In this document: positions 12,015 to 20,843 of the stretch, piece by piece | Layout: each line of letters begins with the position of its first letter | Position numbering within the stretch: the first letter of the stretch is position 1 | Source: Porticoccus sp964395715 | GTDB lineage: Bacteria; Pseudomonadota; Gammaproteobacteria; Pseudomonadales; Porticoccaceae | Direction of reading: 5' to 3' | Length of the DNA stretch: 64,000 nt | Assembly (NCBI GenBank): GCA_964395715.1 | Contig: CAYNAU010000006.1 | Span: forward strand, 1 to 64,000 | Translations under genes and position numbers: made by a program | The notes under the pieces: generated by a model | The model's input: only the letters and a program-made list of their open reading frames with translations | Told to the model about the DNA's origin: nothing | Database searches by the model: none

Positions 12015-14420
12015 ATGTTGTTATCACTGTTATTGTTTATCGCTCTGTTGGTTTCAGTACTCTACTACCAACCTCCGCTGCGACTGGGATCAGTCATCTT
12101 AGTCCTGGGCACCCTGTTCTTGACCACCTACAGCGGCATTATGTGGCTTCTGTTATTCCCCACCCTGCTGATCACCACCATTCTTAATATCCCCCAGTGG
12201 CGCGAACGCGCTCTGATAAAACCCGCCTATCAGCTGCTACGCCGCTCCATGCCAAGCATGAGTAAAACCGAACGGGAAGCCCTTGAGGCGGGTACCACCT
12301 GGTGGGAGAAGGAGCTCTTTGGCGGCCAGCCTGACTGGTCCATGTTCAGCGATATTTCTCTGCCCCACCTCAGCAAAAAAGAACAGCAATTTCTCGACAA
12401 CGAAGTGGAACAACTCTGCCAACTGGTGGATGAATGGGATATCGGTCAACGCAAGGACCTGTCCCCTGAAGCCTGGGATTTCCTGCGTCAGAAAGGCTTT
12501 TTCGGACTGATTATTCCCGAAACATTCGGCGGTCTGGATTTCAGCCCCTATGCCCAAAGCCGCATCATGAGCAAGATCGCCAGTAAATCCCCCACCACGG
12601 CGGTGACCGCCATGGTTCCCAATTCTCTCGGGCCAGGGGAACTGCTGGTCAAATATGGCACGGAAGAGCAGAAGCAATACTGGTTACCACGGCTGGCCAA
12701 CGGCACAGAACTGCCCTGTTTTGGCCTCACGGGCCCCGAGGCGGGCTCCGATGCAGGCTCCATTCCCGACATAGGCATAGTCTGCCGCGGGGAAATGGAC
12801 GGCAAAGAGGTACTAGGCCTTAAATTAACTTTCAGCAAACGCTGGATTACCCTGGCACCGGTTGCCACCGTAATTGGCCTGGCCTTCAAATTGCGCGATC
12901 CCGAAGGCCTGCTGGGCGACCCGGACACGGTCGACTACGGCATCACCTGTGCGCTGTTACCCGCCAATCACCCCGGCATTGAGATTGGTCGCCGACACAA
13001 CCCCGGTGGCCCCTTCATGAACGGCCCCATCAAAGGGGAGGACGTATTTATTCCCGTGGACTGGATCATTGGCGGGGCCAGCATGGCCGGCAAGGGCTGG
13101 CGCATGCTGATTGAATGCCTGGGCGCTGGGCGAGGGGTTTCACTGCCTTCGCTGGCCACCGCAGGCAGCGAGATGTGTTACCTCAATGTGGGTGCCTATG
13201 CCCGGATCCGTCGTCAGTTCAACATGGAAATTGGCAAATTCGAAGGGGTCCAGGAAGCCACTGCGGAGATCGCCGCCGGCGCTTATACGCTGGAAGCCAT
13301 GAGACAACTGGTTACCCGGGGCCTGGATGACGGCGCACCATCGGTACTCACGGCCATGGCCAAGTACCATGCCACTGAGCGTATGCGCACCATGGTCAAT
13401 CATGCCATGGATGTAGTGGGCGGCCGGGCCATTCAGTTGGGGCCTCGCAATTTTCTGGCTGCCATGTACCACACCATGCCGGTGGCCATTACCGTTGAAG
13501 GCGCAAACATTCTCACCCGCTCGTTAATGATTTTCGGCCAGGGCTCCATGCGCTGCCATCCCTACCTGTTTGAAGAGCTTCAGGCCCTGCAGGATGTGGA
13601 TGAAACCGCCGGAAAAGAAGCATTTGAGCCGCTGCTGATGGCACACCTGGCACACACTGGCAGTAACATGGCGCGCACCTTGGTGTTTGGTCTCGGGTGC
13701 GGACTGGGCAGTCCCCTGCCGATCAATGCCAACAGCTTCAATAAACCCTGGTACCAGAAAATCAATCACCTGAGCGCAGCTCTGGCCACCTGTGCCGATG
13801 TGGCGCTGGGCACACTGGGAGGCAGCATCAAGCGCAGGGAGCTGCTGTCTGCCCGGCTTGGCGATATTCACAGCGAATTGTTAATCGCCTGCAGTATCCT
13901 CAAATACAACCAATCACTGCCGACCAGTGATGCCAATGACGCCCATGCGTCATTTGCACTCAAACGCTCCCTGAACAATGCCCAGCAGAGCCTGGTGGCA
14001 TTCTGTGATAACTTCCCGCAACGTTGGCTGGGATGGCTATTGAAGATATTCTGCCTGCCCCTGGGCAGACGTTACCGGGCTCCCGGCGACGACCAGATCC
14101 GTGAACTGGGAGCGCTGATCATGGAGCCCAACCCGGTTCGTCAGGCCCTGAAAGAATATGTGTTTGTCAGCGACAGCGCCGACGATGCCGCCGGACGTAT
14201 TGAAAATACCTTTCAGGCGCTGCTGAAAGTGGACAGCGCCTGGCAGAAATTTAGCCGCGCCCGCAGCAAGGGAGAACTGGGAGCCAGTGGCGATCTGGTC
14301 ACCGAACTGTCTGAAGCACTGCGATTGGAGATTATCGGCGAAGCCGATGTCGAGCCACTGAAAGCCTACGATCAGCTGCGCTTCGACAGTGTGCTCACGG
14401 ATGACTTTGAGGCGTTGTGA
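12015..14420 (+). CDS. fadE: acyl-CoA dehydrogenase FadE
   Basis: 801 aa, close to the 814 of E. coli FadE. It performs the first, FAD-linked oxidation of fatty acyl-CoA in beta-oxidation. Two membrane segments (about 1-20 and 30-60) precede the dehydrogenase domains. The N-terminal helical domain, the FGLTGPEAGSDAGSIPD segment of the middle domain, and the VVGGRAIQLGPRN plus ITVEGANIL segments of the C-terminal flavin domain are typical of FadE. A further helical C-terminal domain specific to FadE follows. AAGGTGAA lies eight bases before the ATG. It is monocistronic and converges with the SDR gene. No FadR site could be identified with confidence. Confidence 0.95.
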   Translation: MLLSLLLFIALLVSVLYYQPPLRLGSVILVLGTLFLTTYSGIMWLLLFPTLLITTILNIPQWRERALIKPAYQLLRRSMPSMSKTEREALEAGTTWWEKELFGGQPDWSMFSDISLPHLSKKEQQFLDNEVEQLCQLVDEWDIGQRKDLSPEAWDFLRQKGFFGLIIPETFGGLDFSPYAQSRIMSKIASKSPTTAVTAMVPNSLGPGELLVKYGTEEQKQYWLPRLANGTELPCFGLTGPEAGSDAGSIPDIGIVCRGEMDGKEVLGLKLTFSKRWITLAPVATVIGLAFKLRDPEGLLGDPDTVDYGITCALLPANHPGIEIGRRHNPGGPFMNGPIKGEDVFIPVDWIIGGASMAGKGWRMLIECLGAGRGVSLPSLATAGSEMCYLNVGAYARIRRQFNMEIGKFEGVQEATAEIAAGAYTLEAMRQLVTRGLDDGAPSVLTAMAKYHATERMRTMVNHAMDVVGGRAIQLGPRNFLAAMYHTMPVAITVEGANILTRSLMIFGQGSMRCHPYLFEELQALQDVDETAGKEAFEPLLMAHLAHTGSNMARTLVFGLGCGLGSPLPINANSFNKPWYQKINHLSAALATCADVALGTLGGSIKRRELLSARLGDIHSELLIACSILKYNQSLPTSDANDAHASFALKRSLNNAQQSLVAFCDNFPQRWLGWLLKIFCLPLGRRYRAPGDDQIRELGALIMEPNPVRQALKEYVFVSDSADDAAGRIENTFQALLKVDSAWQKFSRARSKGELGASGDLVTELSEALRLEIIGEADVEPLKAYDQLRFDSVLTDDFEAL

Positions 14421-14440
14421 TCAGCTTATACCTGTCTCAA

Positions 14441-15229
14441 TCACATTGACCGATAGGCCACCCAGCGCATTAGAGGGAGGTACAGGCGATGGGGCAGGAT
14501 GCGCAATAATTTCAGCCAGTACACAAAGCGTGCCGGAAAGGTAATTTCGAAACGTTGGGAGAAAAGCCCCCGATAGATGGCCTCTGCGGCATCCTCCGCT
14601 TCCATCAGCGCTGGCATGTGAAAATCGTTTTTATCCGTCAGCGGCGTGCGAACAAAACCCGGGTTGATCACCTGCAGGCGAATCCCCGTGCCCTGAAGAT
14701 CCATATAGAGCGACTCACACAGACTGATCAACGCGGCCTTGCTGGCACAGTAGGCTGCTGCCGTCGGCAGGCCCCGATATCCCGCCACGGAAGACATCAC
14801 CGCAATATGCCCCGCATGCCGGTGCATACTGTGTCGCAGGGCGAAGTCCAGGCAATTGATAGTTCCCTGAAGGTTCACGTCCAGCAATCGCCGGCACCGC
14901 TGGGCTGAGAACCGCCCGGCTCCGTCGGGATCATGAATGCCCGCATTCAACACAAAGAGGTCCGGGGATACACCCTCACTATCCCAGCGTTCGAAGAGTG
15001 TGGAAATTTGGCCTGGCCGGCGAATATCCAGCGGCACCGAAATAAATCTTCCCGGGGTATCGGCCAGACTCTGTTGCAGTTGCAGTAGTTCCTCCATGGT
15101 TCGCGACGAACCGTAAACCGTACAGCCCTGCTGGCATAACTTTCTGGACAGTGCAGCACCAATGCCCCGGCCAGCGCCGGTAATCCACACCACCTGCCAG
15201 GGGCAGGCCTCTTCAGCTTTACAGGTCAT
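14441..15229 (-). CDS. short-chain dehydrogenase/reductase of the ChrR-linked cluster
   Basis: 262 aa. The NAD(P) motif is GAGRGIGAAL (about 17-26), the structural NAG motif is LNAGIHD, and the catalytic triad is Ser in MSSVAGYRG with YCASK. The substrate is unknown. The C-terminus (VYWLKLLRILPHRLYLPLMRW) is hydrophobic and may touch the membrane. It is the last gene of a minus-strand unit behind the DUF3833, chalcone isomerase-like and DUF2878 genes, whose promoter is an ECF site at 16892-16917. Homologous sets accompany ECF11/ChrR genes in other gammaproteobacteria, so a role in repairing or remodelling oxidised lipids is a reasonable inference. Confidence 0.88.
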   Translation of the reverse strand: MTCKAEEACPWQVVWITGAGRGIGAALSRKLCQQGCTVYGSSRTMEELLQLQQSLADTPGRFISVPLDIRRPGQISTLFERWDSEGVSPDLFVLNAGIHDPDGAGRFSAQRCRRLLDVNLQGTINCLDFALRHSMHRHAGHIAVMSSVAGYRGLPTAAAYCASKAALISLCESLYMDLQGTGIRLQVINPGFVRTPLTDKNDFHMPALMEAEDAAEAIYRGLFSQRFEITFPARFVYWLKLLRILPHRLYLPLMRWVAYRSM

Positions 15230-15244
15230 TACTAGTCTCCAGGA

Positions 15245-15817
15245 TCAGTGCTTGAGATCGCAAACAGACCACAGGTTTTTTGGCTCTGTCGTTTTTGAGC
15301 GGTGTATCGACAGGGTAATTTTACCTAAAGGAATACCAAACTTGCTCATGGTCGCCCGGTTTATCAGATTATCCTCGTCTATCAGGTACAACCAGTCATT
15401 GAGTTGCAGGTGCCTCTCCTTGCCATTCACGCTAATGGCCAGGGTGTAGTGCCAGTTCAATGCGTTCCCTTGGGTTACCCCCTCGGCAGTGCCAATAACA
15501 TCCCCGGCTACACCGGTATAGTGATTGCCATCTTTGGTGAGCTTCCAGCAACGCTGTTGCTGTTCGCCATCGTCAAAAAAGAACTGCTCGTCCAATACAC
15601 CACGATTCCCATCCCAAGTGGCGTAGATGTCGGCGCGGAACCGCCGAATCACACGACCGCGAAAATCCTGCACCATGCCATAGGCCTCAAGCTTGCCATT
15701 AAAAAACTGATCCAGGTGCAAAGCCGGGGTATTGTTCTGGTAATCATCAATGCTTGCCGAACAACCTGCCAGCAAAGCCCCTGCCATATAAATTGATTTT
15801 GTCTTTAATGTCCTCAT
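15245..15817 (-). CDS. DUF3833 family lipoprotein
   Basis: 190 aa. The N-terminus IYMAGALLAGCSAS contains a lipobox (LLAGC), so it is a lipoprotein. The body matches DUF3833: LDQFFNGKLEAYGMVQDFRG and DEQFFFDDGEQQQRCWKL are the hallmark segments, probably forming a lipocalin-like barrel. Function is unproven; a lipid-binding role fits the fold and the neighbours. It lies 15 bases after the SDR-proximal boundary and 16 bases behind the chalcone isomerase-like gene, within one transcription unit. Confidence 0.88.
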   Translation of the reverse strand: MRTLKTKSIYMAGALLAGCSASIDDYQNNTPALHLDQFFNGKLEAYGMVQDFRGRVIRRFRADIYATWDGNRGVLDEQFFFDDGEQQQRCWKLTKDGNHYTGVAGDVIGTAEGVTQGNALNWHYTLAISVNGKERHLQLNDWLYLIDEDNLINRATMSKFGIPLGKITLSIHRSKTTEPKNLWSVCDLKH

Positions 15818-15833
15818 GACAATCTCTCCATCA

Positions 15834-16355
15834 TTAGATTTCTCCCCGCAGTTTTCGGGTCAGCTTCGGATAGGCACTGTCTTCGCTCAACCAGATGTTG
15901 AGAAAAGCCTGCGAGAATTCTTTTTCGGGAAGTGAGCCAATGTGCCGTCCCTGGAGGTAAAAATGACCATGGCCTTCCCTATCCATGAAAAAAGCCATCT
16001 GCTGACCCTTTTCCACGCTCAGCCATATTTCACCCAGGTGATCGAGCCAGTCGTCGCGTTGCTGCGAGGTCATTTCCCCCGCCAGTCGCTTGCGGGTTTC
16101 CTTGAGCAATCGGGTATTGCTGATATCACGATGAAAGGTAAGACGTAACAACAGCGGTCCCTTTAGCTGCAGCAACTCACCTTGAGGGTTCAACAGTTCC
16201 GCGGTGTATATCTTGAAGAAAAGGAAGCTCAGTTCAGCCTGCCCAACACTCTGAAGGTTTTCCGGAAGTGTCCTGGCCACCGCAGAAAGTGGACAGGCCA
16301 GCAGGAAGATCAGGAGCCAGCGACTAATCTGTAACACGCCAACCCCCGACGGCAT
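15834..16355 (-). CDS. chalcone isomerase-like periplasmic protein
   Basis: 173 aa. The signal peptide is ISRWLLIFLLACPLSAVARTL. The body (VGQAELSFLFFKIYTAELLNP) has the chalcone-isomerase fold pattern found in bacterial periplasmic proteins, which bind fatty-acid-like ligands and lack plant enzyme activity. The start at 16355 overlaps the DUF2878 gene by 32 bases; a GTG at 16337 would cut the overlap to 14 and still leave the signal peptide, so the start is uncertain. Belongs to the DUF2878-to-SDR unit controlled by ECF sigma. Confidence 0.8.
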   Translation of the reverse strand: MPSGVGVLQISRWLLIFLLACPLSAVARTLPENLQSVGQAELSFLFFKIYTAELLNPQGELLQLKGPLLLRLTFHRDISNTRLLKETRKRLAGEMTSQQRDDWLDHLGEIWLSVEKGQQMAFFMDREGHGHFYLQGRHIGSLPEKEFSQAFLNIWLSEDSAYPKLTRKLRGEI

Positions 16356-16842
16356 CAGCCAATTTCACCAGGGCAGGAAACAGCAGCAACCATTCCAGGG
16401 CCAACATTACTGCCACCTGCAATCCAGTGAGGCCAAAACTCACGGCGCCCAAACGGCCGGCTGCCAGATATGTCAACGCACCCACCAGAGAACCCGCCAG
16501 AGCCGAGAACAGGTAGCGACCAGAAAACCAGGCTAGGCCCTGTCGCAAGGTGGCACTGAAGGCAAGCCACAACATAAACAACCACAGCGGAGGCCAACCC
16601 TGTCCCGAACCAAAAACAAATACGCCATACAGTGTAAGAAATGTATCCACCGCAAATCCCAGGGTCGCACAACTTGTAATTACCAGACATTCGACCAGTG
16701 GTTTGCGATGACCAGCAAGGTGCATCACTAACAGCGCCACCACAATCCAAAGGGCATCGTCACCCATCAGGATGCAAAGCCACCAAGCCAGCTGAAAGCC
16801 GGCCAGATTTACCCACCAAAATTGTGACAGGCCTGAGAACAT
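16324..16842 (-). CDS. DUF2878 family membrane protein
   Basis: 172 aa with about five or six membrane segments (FQLAWWLCIL, ALWIVVALLVMHL, LVITSCATLGFAVDTFLTLYG, LWLFMLWLAFSATL, ALAGSLVGALTYLAAG, LQVAVMLALEWLLLFP). Length and hydrophobic profile fit DUF2878, a family almost always near cfa and ChrR genes. GGAGCG six bases before the ATG supports the start. It is the first gene of the minus-strand unit and starts about 45 bases after an ECF promoter. Function unknown; it may act with the lipid-binding partners encoded next to it. Confidence 0.85.
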   Translation of the reverse strand: MFSGLSQFWWVNLAGFQLAWWLCILMGDDALWIVVALLVMHLAGHRKPLVECLVITSCATLGFAVDTFLTLYGVFVFGSGQGWPPLWLFMLWLAFSATLRQGLAWFSGRYLFSALAGSLVGALTYLAAGRLGAVSFGLTGLQVAVMLALEWLLLFPALVKLADAVGGWRVTD

Positions 16843-16891
16843 GGTCGCTCCATCGCAGACTAGGCGCTTAATTTTCTCACTGTGCAGATCT

Positions 16892-16917
16892 TACGCAGCA
16901 ATTGCGTTGGCAGATCA
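16892..16917 (-). promoter_or_regulatory. ECF11 (RpoE/ChrR) promoter of the DUF2878 unit
   Basis: On the minus strand TGATCT (16917-16912), 16 bases, CGTA (16895-16892). It shares sequence and spacing with three more sites in this cluster, and lies 45 bp before the first ATG. Confidence 0.75.
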
Positions 16918-16931
16918 TCCATGCTTTTGAG

Positions 16932-16957
16932 TGATCCGCCATCAGCGGACTTTCGTA
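16932..16957 (+). promoter_or_regulatory. ECF11 (RpoE/ChrR) promoter of the DUF6482-gpx unit
   Basis: TGATCC (16932-16937), 16 bases, CGTA (16954-16957), 26 bp before the ATG at 16984. Back to back with the site at 16892-16917. Confidence 0.78.
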
Positions 16958-16983
16958 CAGTTTGTTGATGATGGAAAACCGTT

Positions 16984-17289
16984 ATGAGAACAAGACAACT
17001 GGCAAAATTGCGAAGAAGCGGAAAACCCTTCAGTGTGAAATTTGTAGCTTCATCCTGTGGCCCCATGGTTATTCAGGTCTGCTTTATACAGGGTGACGAC
17101 TGGGTTGAAAAGCTCATCAAAGACGGTCATGGCAAGGTAGTGACCTGCCAAAACCTTTCACAGGCTTACGCTGTTTGCCGCTCTGCCGGAGTCAGGCAGG
17201 CTGAATTGATACAGGTTCTGCCCCATGCAGAAGCCTGTGCCCCAGCGGGGAACAACCTGACGAATCCGTCGCTGACCGTGTGTTTCTAA
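16984..17289 (+). CDS. DUF6482-like small protein (101 aa)
   Basis: The central part (GDDWVEKLIKDGHGK to AYAVCRSAGVRQAELIQV) resembles DUF6482, a family of small gammaproteobacterial proteins of unknown function. The assignment is by pattern only. What supports the gene is its promoter: an ECF site of the cluster type ends 26 bases before the ATG, and the glutathione peroxidase gene starts 16 bases after the stop. The N-terminus is basic (MRTRQLAKLRRSGKP). The C-terminus after residue 85 looks disordered. It is likely part of the photo-oxidative response. Confidence 0.65.
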   Translation: MRTRQLAKLRRSGKPFSVKFVASSCGPMVIQVCFIQGDDWVEKLIKDGHGKVVTCQNLSQAYAVCRSAGVRQAELIQVLPHAEACAPAGNNLTNPSLTVCF

Positions 17290-17305
17290 AGAGAGATGAA
17301 CTGCG

Positions 17306-17914
17306 ATGTCACCCTCCCCCTCAATATTCAAATGGCCGAACTTGAGTGCTTCAATTTGCCTGTGCATGGTCGCTATGTCAGGGATGGCAGAAATGAATGA
17401 CAGCCAACAAGTTACTGAGGGCAATGAGGCTACCTGTAACAATATCTACCAGTTCAGTGTTCCCGATTTGATCAGCAATCAACCCGTGAACTTTTGTGAT
17501 GCCTATAAGGGGAAAGTCCTCGTTATTGTGAATACCGCCAGCAAATGCGCATTCACCGGACAATACGAGGGGCTGGAAGCGCTCTACAAAGAATATGCCG
17601 ACCGGGGTCTGGTGGTATTGGGTTTTCCATCCAACCAGTTCGGCGGCCAGGAGCCCGGCCGACCGGAGGAAATCCATAATTTCTGCAGGGTCACCTATGG
17701 CGTGCAGTTTCCCATGTTTGCAAAAAGTCAGGTGCGAGAAGAAGGCGCCGACCCCATCTGGAAATTTCTGGGGGAATCATCGGGGACTTACCCGAAATGG
17801 AATTTCTACAAATACCTGGTCAACCGCCAGGGAGAAGTCGTCGATGTGTACAGTAGTTTTACGTCACCGGACAGCAAGCGCTTTAAACAGGCCGTGAAAG
17901 CATTGCTGCAATAA
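17306..17914 (+). CDS. glutathione peroxidase family protein, exported
   Basis: 202 aa. It reduces hydrogen or lipid peroxides with thiols. The catalytic residues are present: Cys81 in NTASKCAFT, Gln115 in NQFGGQEPG, and Trp165-Asn166 in KWNFYKY. The active site carries Cys, not selenocysteine. Residues 12-28 (LSASICLCMVAMSGMAE) look like a signal peptide, followed by a 20-residue linker, so the enzyme probably works in the periplasm. Second gene behind the ECF promoter at 16932-16957. In Rhodobacter and other species the RpoE/ChrR regulon also includes peroxide-removing enzymes. Confidence 0.88.
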   Translation: MSPSPSIFKWPNLSASICLCMVAMSGMAEMNDSQQVTEGNEATCNNIYQFSVPDLISNQPVNFCDAYKGKVLVIVNTASKCAFTGQYEGLEALYKEYADRGLVVLGFPSNQFGGQEPGRPEEIHNFCRVTYGVQFPMFAKSQVREEGADPIWKFLGESSGTYPKWNFYKYLVNRQGEVVDVYSSFTSPDSKRFKQAVKALLQ

Positions 17915-17990
17915 GACCCCGGTATAAAAACTTTTTTCATAAAAAATACTGCAGGCCATAGAGACCACATCGGACAGATCGAGTCAGACA

Positions 17991-18962
17991 ATGACACTAA
18001 AAAACATCGCCATTATCGGTGCCGGGCTGGCTGGCTCCACACTCGCGAACCGCCTTCTTCAGGCTGGGCGGAAAGTTACTATTTACGAAAAAAGCCGTGG
18101 CACGGGGGGACGGCTCGCCAGCTGTCGGCTTGGTGATACGGCCACCAACCTGGGGACGCCCTGGTTCGAACCAGAATCAAAGGCCTTTCACGACTGGCTA
18201 TCAAAGCAACCGGATATACAGAATCTCGTTCTTTATCCCCAGGATTTCGATGGCAGGACCCTGCCACCCGTGAGTGTATTGTCGACCAGACCTTATCAAA
18301 GCTGTATGACACGATGTCTTATAGAGGGTGCCATTCTCAATACCGGTATCCGCATTTCGGCAGTTCAGGCCACCAGAAAGGGCGTCATTCTGGAGGATGC
18401 TAATGGCCGCAAGGCAGCCAGTCATGACGCGGTAGTGGTGGCAACCCCGGCACCTCAGGCGCTGCCCCTACTGGCACCTGTCGATCATTTTGTGCACTTC
18501 GCGACCAGTGTTGATACCCTGCCCACCTGGGTCACGGTGGTTGGACTGGAACAAAGCAGTGGAGCTGGTAGTGGTTACCTGTGCGGCCAACACCCGGTTC
18601 TGTCCAGGGCAATCTGCACACAGCGCGGCCCTCACCCTGACACCCGTCCCTTTTGGGAAATCTGGCAACTGGAAGCAAACAAACACTGGAGCATGAAGCA
18701 TGTGGACTCGCCATCCCATGAAGTGGCAGTAAAAATGCTGGAAAGCTTTTCGGGAATCACAAAACAAACGCTTAACATTACAGGGCTACGAAGCCATCGC
18801 TGGCTTTATGCACGCCATCAATCAACGCTGATGGATGATTACCTGTGGAGCGATGAACAACGTGTTGGCGCCTGCGGTGACTGGTTCAGACACGATGGTA
18901 GTGAAGGCGCCTGGCTAAGTGCGAATGCCCTGGCCGACAAATTGTTGCAGGAAGACAGTTAA
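17991..18962 (+). CDS. FAD-dependent amine oxidase/renalase-like protein
   Basis: 323 aa. The dinucleotide-binding motif IGAGLAGSTLANRL (about 8-21) is followed by EKSRGTGGRLAS, the pattern of the NAD(P)/FAD-dependent renalase-like family, and the C-terminal ACGDWFRHDGSEGAWLS block closes the flavin site. The substrate is unknown. It lies 76 bp after the peroxidase gene and four bases before the DCC-family gene; transcription from the upstream ECF promoter is likely but the gap could hold another promoter. Homologues sit next to phrB and DCC-family genes in other bacteria. Confidence 0.85.
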   Translation: MTLKNIAIIGAGLAGSTLANRLLQAGRKVTIYEKSRGTGGRLASCRLGDTATNLGTPWFEPESKAFHDWLSKQPDIQNLVLYPQDFDGRTLPPVSVLSTRPYQSCMTRCLIEGAILNTGIRISAVQATRKGVILEDANGRKAASHDAVVVATPAPQALPLLAPVDHFVHFATSVDTLPTWVTVVGLEQSSGAGSGYLCGQHPVLSRAICTQRGPHPDTRPFWEIWQLEANKHWSMKHVDSPSHEVAVKMLESFSGITKQTLNITGLRSHRWLYARHQSTLMDDYLWSDEQRVGACGDWFRHDGSEGAWLSANALADKLLQEDS

Positions 18963-18965
18963 CCA

Positions 18966-19403
18966 ATGATGTCCCAAAGCTGTCGTATGTCATCCGGGTT
19001 ACCATCGGGCTCAGGATTGAAGCCCACCATCGTTTTCTACGATGGAGCCTGCCCCACCTGCCAGAAAGAAATTCGCCATTACCGGAAACTGAAAAGCCTC
19101 AAGCCCATTGACTGGCAGGATATTTCAGGCCATTGCCCAAAGCTTGAACAACATGGAATTGACAAAGAAGAAGCCATGAAACGCTTCCACGTGATCGGAG
19201 ACCACGGCGTTATTGCGCAGGGTGCGGAGGCATTTCTTGCTCTGTGGCGGGCGTTGCCTGGCTACCGACACTTGGCAAATACCATCGAGTTATGCCATTT
19301 ACAGGGATTGCTTGAATGGGCCTACCGAGGGTTCGCCCGGCGGCGCTATCGCCAAGCCTGTCTGCGCACTGACAAACGGTGCAGCGCGGACACAAGCCAA
19401 TAG
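18966..19403 (+). CDS. DCC-family thiol-disulphide oxidoreductase-like protein (DUF393)
   Basis: 145 aa. The family motif is present as VFYDGACPTCQKE, with the CPTC pair, followed by IDWQDI and GAEAFLALWRALPGYR, both typical of DUF393. It is thought to be a redox protein. The first ATG at 18966 is followed at once by a second, so the start may shift by one codon. The gene is four bases after the FAD gene and converges with phrB, leaving only eight bases between stops. Confidence 0.85.
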   Translation: MMSQSCRMSSGLPSGSGLKPTIVFYDGACPTCQKEIRHYRKLKSLKPIDWQDISGHCPKLEQHGIDKEEAMKRFHVIGDHGVIAQGAEAFLALWRALPGYRHLANTIELCHLQGLLEWAYRGFARRRYRQACLRTDKRCSADTSQ

Positions 19404-19411
19404 CTGCAACC

Positions 19412-20827
19412 TCACTTTGCCCGCTGATAACTGGCCAGACTTTCTGCTCTCGCCCGGGTGTAATCAATGATGGGTAATGGACGCCCCAGAGAAGCAGCCC
19501 GTTCCGGATCATGGCGTTGCAGACCATTCAAAGACCGTAACTCGGGCAACCACTGAGCCACGTATTCACCCTGTGGATCAAACCGCTCAGCCTGACGCAT
19601 GGGGCTGAAAATTCGAAAATAGGGGGCAGCATCTGCACCCACCGAGGCACTCCACTGCCAACCACCCAGATTGGACGCAAAGTCTCCATCCACCAGGTGC
19701 TGCATAAAAAAACGCGCCCCATCCCGCCAGTCCTGTCGCAGTAGCTTGGTTAAAAACGATGCCACAATCATGCGTACCCGGTTGTGCATCCATCCGGTGG
19801 ACAGCAACTGCTTCATCCCGGCATCGACAATGGGGTAACCGGTTTCTCCCCGACTCCAGGCGTCAAACAGCGATTCATCCTGCAACCAGTGAATGCGCGT
19901 CTCCACATCTGGCTTGAAGGGCTGCCAGCGATTCATCTCCGGAAAATGCACCATCAGGTGACGGTAAAATTCACGCCAGATAATTTCAGAGACCCACTGG
20001 TTATCCAGCCAGTTATCGGGCGCAAACTCAGCCTGTAGTGCGGCCAGGCACTGACGGGCTGAAATTACTCCGCAGCTGAGATAAGGCGATAAGCAAGAGG
20101 TGCCTTCATGGGCGGGAAAATCTCTCTGACCACTGTAATCCTCTACCTTTTCTGCCACAAACTGTTGCAGGCGCTGGTGAGCAGCCTCCGTCCCCGGCGG
20201 CCAGAGTTCCTCCAACCAGCGAGTGTTGCCCACAGCATAGGCCAGGGTATCCGGTAATCGGTCACCGTCCCCGTATGCCTGCAACGGTATCCGGGGCTGC
20301 ATCTCAGGCAATGGCAGCGGTTGTGGGTGCTGCGATGCAAACTCCCGTCGCCATGCTTTGCTGAACGGTGTGAACACCCGAAACGGATGGCCCTGCCCAT
20401 TCATGATGGTGCCCGGAGGAAACACCACATCGCCATGGAAGCCGAAGACCTCTATACCCGCTGTGTGAAATCGTTCGACAACTTGTTTATCCCGCAGCAC
20501 TTCATTGAGGCAATACTCCCGGTTCAGGAATAACCCGTCACATTGCAGTTCGCGGGCAAGGGAAAAAAGCTGTTCTGGCACGCGGTCAAAAGTGCCGGTG
20601 TCAATCACTTTGAGGGGTATATTGAGTTCGGCCAACTCCGCTTGCAGGGATCGCAGGCTTGCCAGCCAGAATTCAACCCTGGCCGTAGATTCATCGTGGC
20701 CGGACCATTGCTCGGTACAGAAGGCGACAACCGCCACAACCCCCCTGCCCTCAGCGCGCCGACAGGCATTGAACAGCGCCGGGTTGTCGCGACAGCGCAA
20801 ATCGTTACGAAACCAGACCAGCTTCAT
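19412..20827 (-). CDS. phrB: deoxyribodipyrimidine photolyase
   Basis: 471 aa, the usual class I CPD photolyase length. It uses blue light to split pyrimidine dimers. The N-terminal antenna domain starts VWFRNDLRCRDNPAL. The FAD-binding domain has HEGTSCLSPYLSCGVISARQ, WREFYRHLM and GYPIVDAGMKQLLSTGWMHNR, then DGDFASNLGGWQWSASVG, all classical segments. I take the ATG at 20827; a TTG one codon earlier is in frame. It follows chrR by 16 bases, giving a rpoE-chrR-phrB operon. Confidence 0.95.
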   Translation of the reverse strand: MKLVWFRNDLRCRDNPALFNACRRAEGRGVVAVVAFCTEQWSGHDESTARVEFWLASLRSLQAELAELNIPLKVIDTGTFDRVPEQLFSLARELQCDGLFLNREYCLNEVLRDKQVVERFHTAGIEVFGFHGDVVFPPGTIMNGQGHPFRVFTPFSKAWRREFASQHPQPLPLPEMQPRIPLQAYGDGDRLPDTLAYAVGNTRWLEELWPPGTEAAHQRLQQFVAEKVEDYSGQRDFPAHEGTSCLSPYLSCGVISARQCLAALQAEFAPDNWLDNQWVSEIIWREFYRHLMVHFPEMNRWQPFKPDVETRIHWLQDESLFDAWSRGETGYPIVDAGMKQLLSTGWMHNRVRMIVASFLTKLLRQDWRDGARFFMQHLVDGDFASNLGGWQWSASVGADAAPYFRIFSPMRQAERFDPQGEYVAQWLPELRSLNGLQRHDPERAASLGRPLPIIDYTRARAESLASYQRAK

Positions 20828-20843
20828 CAAGGACGTTCCCGGG

